Shown: piece by piece, positions 61,130 to 64,000 of the stretch
How positions within the stretch are numbered: the stretch's first letter is position 1
Layout of the letters: the number at the start of each line of letters is the position of its first letter
DNA from: Clostridiales bacterium
Lineage (GTDB): Bacteria > Bacillota > Clostridia > Christensenellales > Borkfalkiaceae
Reading direction: 5' to 3'
Assembly (NCBI GenBank): GCA_015069495.1
Contig: SVIN01000010.1
Location: 1-64,000 of the forward strand
DNA length: 64,000 nucleotides
Notes under the pieces: model-generated
Told to the model about the DNA's origin: nothing
What the model saw: only the letters and a program-made list of their open reading frames with translations
The model's database searches: none
Made by a program: the position numbers and the translations under genes

Positions 61130-62491
61130 TCACCCTACGCTGATTTCTTCCGTAGGATTTTTAATATTGTTAGTGATTTCCTTTTTAGATTGGAATGCAA
61201 TTGCCAAAGAAATCGGTCCGATTCGTCCCAAATACATAGTCGCGATGATGACAATTTTCCCCCACAGCGTTAACAACGGAGTAAGGTTTCTCGTCAAGCC
61301 GACCGTTGCCGTTGCGCTGACCGTTTCGTAGAGAATATCCAATGCCGACGCGTCCGTGAACGCAGAAAGCAATACAGTCGATACAAACACGATTAAAAAG
61401 GACATACAAGTAACCGCAACCGCCTTTCGCACCGCTTGTCTTGATAAATTTCTGCCAAACAGCGAGGTTTCGTTTTGGTTGCGTATCGTTGCGTAAGCCG
61501 TAGCCAGCAGGACAACGATCGTCACCGTTTTGATACCCCCTGCCGTTCCCACAGGCGAACCGCCTATGAACATAAGAAGCAGACAAAGAATTGCAGTCGA
61601 ATCGGTCAAATTCTCCTGAGGAATGGTGGAAAACCCCGCGGTTCTTGTTGTGACGGATTGGAAAAATGCGATTTGCATTTTGTCAAACAAGGAATAACCT
61701 TGCAACGTCAACGGGTTGTTGTATTCCAATGCAAAAATGGCAATCGCCCCGCCAAAAATTAAAACCGCTGTTGCCGAGAGGACGATTTTACTGTGTAACG
61801 TCAACTTTTGGAAACATTTCCACTTGCGTTTTTTTACCTCTTTTAACACGCGCAAAATATCCCACCATACAATATAGCCAAGCCCGCCAAGGATAATCAG
61901 CGCGCTCGTTACCCCGTTCACCCATGGATTGGTCACATAGGCACACAAGCTGTTTTCCGCAATGATATCAATCCCTGCATTACAAAACGCCGAAACAGAA
62001 TTAAATATGGAAATCCAAATCCCCTTTACCCCAAATTCAGGGAGAAATACCGGCAGATACAGCAACGCACCAATACCTTCCACAATCAAAGTACCTAAAA
62101 TCACCTTTTTAATGAAATTACTTAACCCCGACCGCGAATTGATATTGAATGCATCTACAATCAATTGGCTATCTTTCAAGCCGATTTTGCGGTGCAATGC
62201 CAACATAAGCCCCGCCATCACGGTGATAATGCCAAGCCCGCCGACTTGAATCAACAGCAAAATGACCGCTTGACCGAAGACATTCCAAGTCGTTACAGTC
62301 GGAAGGGTCACCAATCCCGTCACGCAAGTCGCTGTCGTTGCCGTAAACAAAGCGTCGATATAGGAAACCGACTGTCCCGTGTTCGTACTAATGGGCAACG
62401 CAAGCAATCCGCTGCCAATGAAGATGGCGCAGAGGAAACTTAATATAATGATATGCGTTGTGGATAAACCGCGTTTTTTTATTTTTTTCAT
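61130..62491 (-). CDS. ktrB: Potassium uptake membrane subunit KtrB/TrkH
   Basis: A 453-residue membrane protein with four pore repeats. The selectivity-filter segments are TATCVTGL, SAFCNAGI, TRTAGFST and TATVGLT, each with the conserved glycine. It moves K+ (probably with Na+) inward together with KtrA. AGGA precedes the ATG. It is first in the operon with its own promoter. Confidence 0.93.
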   Translation of the reverse strand: MKKIKKRGLSTTHIIILSFLCAIFIGSGLLALPISTNTGQSVSYIDALFTATTATCVTGLVTLPTVTTWNVFGQAVILLLIQVGGLGIITVMAGLMLALHRKIGLKDSQLIVDAFNINSRSGLSNFIKKVILGTLIVEGIGALLYLPVFLPEFGVKGIWISIFNSVSAFCNAGIDIIAENSLCAYVTNPWVNGVTSALIILGGLGYIVWWDILRVLKEVKKRKWKCFQKLTLHSKIVLSATAVLIFGGAIAIFALEYNNPLTLQGYSLFDKMQIAFFQSVTTRTAGFSTIPQENLTDSTAILCLLLMFIGGSPVGTAGGIKTVTIVVLLATAYATIRNQNETSLFGRNLSRQAVRKAVAVTCMSFLIVFVSTVLLSAFTDASALDILYETVSATATVGLTRNLTPLLTLWGKIVIIATMYLGRIGPISLAIAFQSKKEITNNIKNPTEEISVG

Positions 62492-62526
62492 ATCTTTTTC
62501 CTAACGTTGCGATGTATTCGCGAGAT

Positions 62527-62555
62527 GATTATAACATATTTTAGAGAAAATTTCA
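62527..62555 (-). promoter_or_regulatory. Sigma-A promoter for ktrB-ktrA
   Basis: TTGAAA (complement of 62550-62555), a 17-bp spacer and TATAAT (complement of 62527-62532). Confidence 0.8.
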
Positions 62556-62604
62556 AGAGTTTTAAAAATATATAAGATAAAAGTTGTAAAAATTTTTAAC
62601 ATAC

Positions 62605-62639
62605 GCCCCCGAAAAGTTGTCCAAACTTTTCGGGGGCGC
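62605..62639 (-). terminator. Strong hairpin upstream of ktrB
   Basis: A 15-bp perfect stem (CGCCCCCGAAAAGTT with its complement) around a 5-base loop. On minus it is followed by TATGTTAAAAATTTTT. It would end transcripts coming from the isochorismatase remnant. Confidence 0.8.
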
Positions 62640-62820
62640 ATTCACCGTAACACGGATTTTATGAGGTTGAAATTTCACTTATCTACGATCGCCTCACAAT
62701 TACGCCATGAGGTTTTTTTCTAAAGCATTTCAAGCGACCTAAGCAGGGCGTACGCATGATTGATACACTGATATGAACAAGGTATTGCTTACCCCGCAAC
62801 ACCCTTTCTCTGTGTAAGCA
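62640..62820. other. Unassigned gap before the isochorismatase remnant
   Basis: No gene is seen. A short hairpin CCTC/GAGG followed by seven T on plus (about 62690-62719) could be a weak terminator. Nothing else is recognisable. Confidence 0.3.
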
Positions 62821-63310
62821 TCAAATCATTTTCAAAATGGAATCCACGTCGGAAATTTCCGCCCCGTACGTATCTTTCAAATACTTAATACCATAATGAT
62901 AATCTTCTTCCGTGAAAGAATCCGTCGCATCTTTCGCTACGACAATATCATAACCATATTGATAAGCATCTGCGGATGTATGGCGAACGCACATGTGTGC
63001 GTGAAGCCCCGTCATAATCACCGTATTTACCCCGAGTTCACGAAGAAGCAAATCCAAATCCGTTTGGAAGAAACCGCTGTAACGACGTTTCAGGACAACG
63101 TAATCCCTTTCGCAAAGGTCAAGTTCGGGGATTACTTCTGCCCCTTTTGTCCCCGCAATCGCGTGATCACCCCAGAATTTAAGTTCGTGGCCAATCCCCT
63201 CTCGATATTAACCGAAGGTGTACATATACACACAATCACCATCGCGGACGATGAGGCGTTTGCTCGCATAAAGGAACAATTAACCAGCTTGAATATTTTA
63301 ATTAAAACTA
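62821..63310 (-). pseudogene. Isochorismatase-family cysteine hydrolase, decayed remnant
   Basis: The 3' part translates well: ELKFWGDHAIAGTKGAEVIPEL, then RRYSGFF, then VIMTGLHAHMCVRHTSADAYQ with the nucleophile Cys, matching isochorismatase-like amidases. The 78-residue open frame at 62821-63057 is only its end. Upstream of about 63200 the frame is broken by a stop (TAA at about 63208-63210); the earlier part would need a one-base correction, and the N-terminal 40-50 residues with the first catalytic Asp are missing. It is probably inactive. Confidence 0.75.
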
Positions 63311-63358
63311 CTTAGTAAATATCCACGGCGCGCGCGCCCCATGGAATCACATGACGGA

Positions 63359-63408
63359 AACACACAGCAAAAAGAGGAGAGTTGATACTCTTCTCTTTTT
63401 GCTGTGTA
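63359..63408 (-). terminator. Long hairpin terminator of the SDR gene
   Basis: ACACAGCAAAAAGAG with AGAGT pairs to ACTCT and CTCTTTTTGCTGTGT with one bulge pair, a stem of about 20 bp, followed by A/T-rich sequence. It lies 200 bases past the SDR stop. Confidence 0.65.
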
Positions 63409-63610
63409 TCCTCTTAACCATCCTAAATCGAACTTTTTCGCAGGAATCTCCGCCCCCTCGGGGGGTGTCAGTGATAAAGCGCCTTAGCTACGCCAAATAG
63501 CAAGCTGAACGCGCGAACCCATATAACAAACCACTGAAAACCTTTATTTTAAAGGAATTCAAAGTTCTGCTCCACGAATATTATTCATTAAAATCGTAAT
63601 GTTTATAACA
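63409..63610. other. Unassigned gap after the SDR gene
   Basis: No open frame or RNA gene is recognised. A CCCCC/GGGGG hairpin lies near 63451-63465. Confidence 0.3.
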
Positions 63611-64000
63611 CTATACCCCGCTATAAGCAGAAAAACCGCCGTCTACGGGGATAACCGTACCCGTAACAAAACCACTTGCGCTATCGTCCGCAAGCCACAT
63701 CAACGTACCGATAAGGTCAGAAATTTCGCCAAACTTCTTCATAGGCGTCGCCGCAAGGATTTTACCCGTTCTTGCCGTCGGCGTTCCGTCTTCATTGAAC
63801 AAAAGGCTTCTATTTTGATTCGTTACAAAGAACCCAGGCGCAATCGCATTACAACGGATATTGCAGGGGGCAAAATGCACCGCAAGCCATTGCGTAAAAT
63901 TAGAAATACCTGCTTTTGCTGCGCTATACGCAGGGATTTTCGTCAAAGGACGATAAGCGTTCATAGAAGAAATATTGATAATATTTCCGCCCGTTTTTAT
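63611..64000 (-). CDS. uxuB: SDR oxidoreductase, D-mannonate (fructuronate) reductase-like, 3' part
   Basis: A short-chain dehydrogenase cut by the window edge; the start is outside. The visible 129 residues include NIINISS, the catalytic YSAAK in [44 protein letters not shown] and the C-terminal [16 protein letters not shown]. The last two segments match the SDR-type mannonate oxidoreductases (UxuB/YjmF) of Bacillota, which interconvert fructuronate and mannonate. With uxaC this would supply the glucuronate branch. Family placement is good; substrate is inferred. Confidence 0.75.
   Translation of the reverse strand: MKTGGNIINISSMNAYRPLTKIPAYSAAKAGISNFTQWLAVHFAPCNIRCNAIAPGFFVTNQNRSLLFNEDGTPTARTGKILAATPMKKFGEISDLIGTLMWLADDSASGFVTGTVIPVDGGFSAYSGV

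Overview
The window looks like chromosomal DNA of a low-to-moderate GC, single-membrane Bacillota of the class Clostridia, probably an uncultured gut lineage. The evidence is a large Alu-type SRP RNA, AddAB, an ECF transporter core, lipoproteins with lipoboxes, consensus sigma-A promoters with 16-18 bp spacers, a type-2 IleRS and an archaeal-type AspRS. Placement near Christensenellales/Borkfalkiaceae is a guess. Almost every gene is on the minus strand, so the window is probably one replichore arm with co-oriented genes. Coordinates below include start corrections made from ribosome binding sites.

Layout. 1-335: two tandem sigma-A promoters firing leftward out of the window. 336-6913: ileS, a small metal-binding protein, aspS, and a divergent pyridoxamine kinase. 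6949-7128: 6S RNA. 7234-9033: cupin, then a zinc-ribbon/SPFH membrane pair. 9113-14944: hexuronate catabolism (uxaB-uxaA-uxaC) directly behind gltX. 15193-21780: a compact run LysR, lepA, hemW, histidine phosphatase, Nudix, shikimate kinase, ketopantoate reductase. 21917-28000: mnmE, a membrane protein, truA, ecfT and a fused EcfA1-EcfA2. 28179-30029: metallo-beta-lactamase protein and a frameshifted Mrp/NBP35. 30212-30480: SRP RNA. 30600-37105: dinB, thioredoxin reductase, SIS and ROK sugar genes, acyltransferase, esterase. 37324-43515: a surface/secreted region with a 1197-residue Hint-domain protein, an overlooked 38-residue peptide gene, a lipoprotein, tRNA-Gln(CUG) and a PRC-barrel-like protein. 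43495-50706: membrane protein and addAB. 50890-60271: four cell-surface genes with an ABC exporter-type pair and a serine hydrolase. 60470-62491: KtrAB-like potassium uptake. 62821-64000: a decayed isochorismatase and the end of a UxuB-like dehydrogenase, linking back to hexuronate use.

Between the genes lies an unusual amount of repeated and structured DNA. There are three arrays of tiny hairpins with variable but self-complementary stems (4352-4426, 21806-21886, 42468-42634). A MITE-like 182-bp repeat occurs in two full copies, one directly upstream of each of two aminoacyl-tRNA synthetase genes, plus one decayed copy. A 67-bp repeat abuts the aspS stop codon. A recurrent polar motif of about 20 bp (core CAACGCRTACCTGCC) is scattered through genes and gaps. 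These, with the Hint-protein/small-peptide pair, are the parts most likely to be undescribed.
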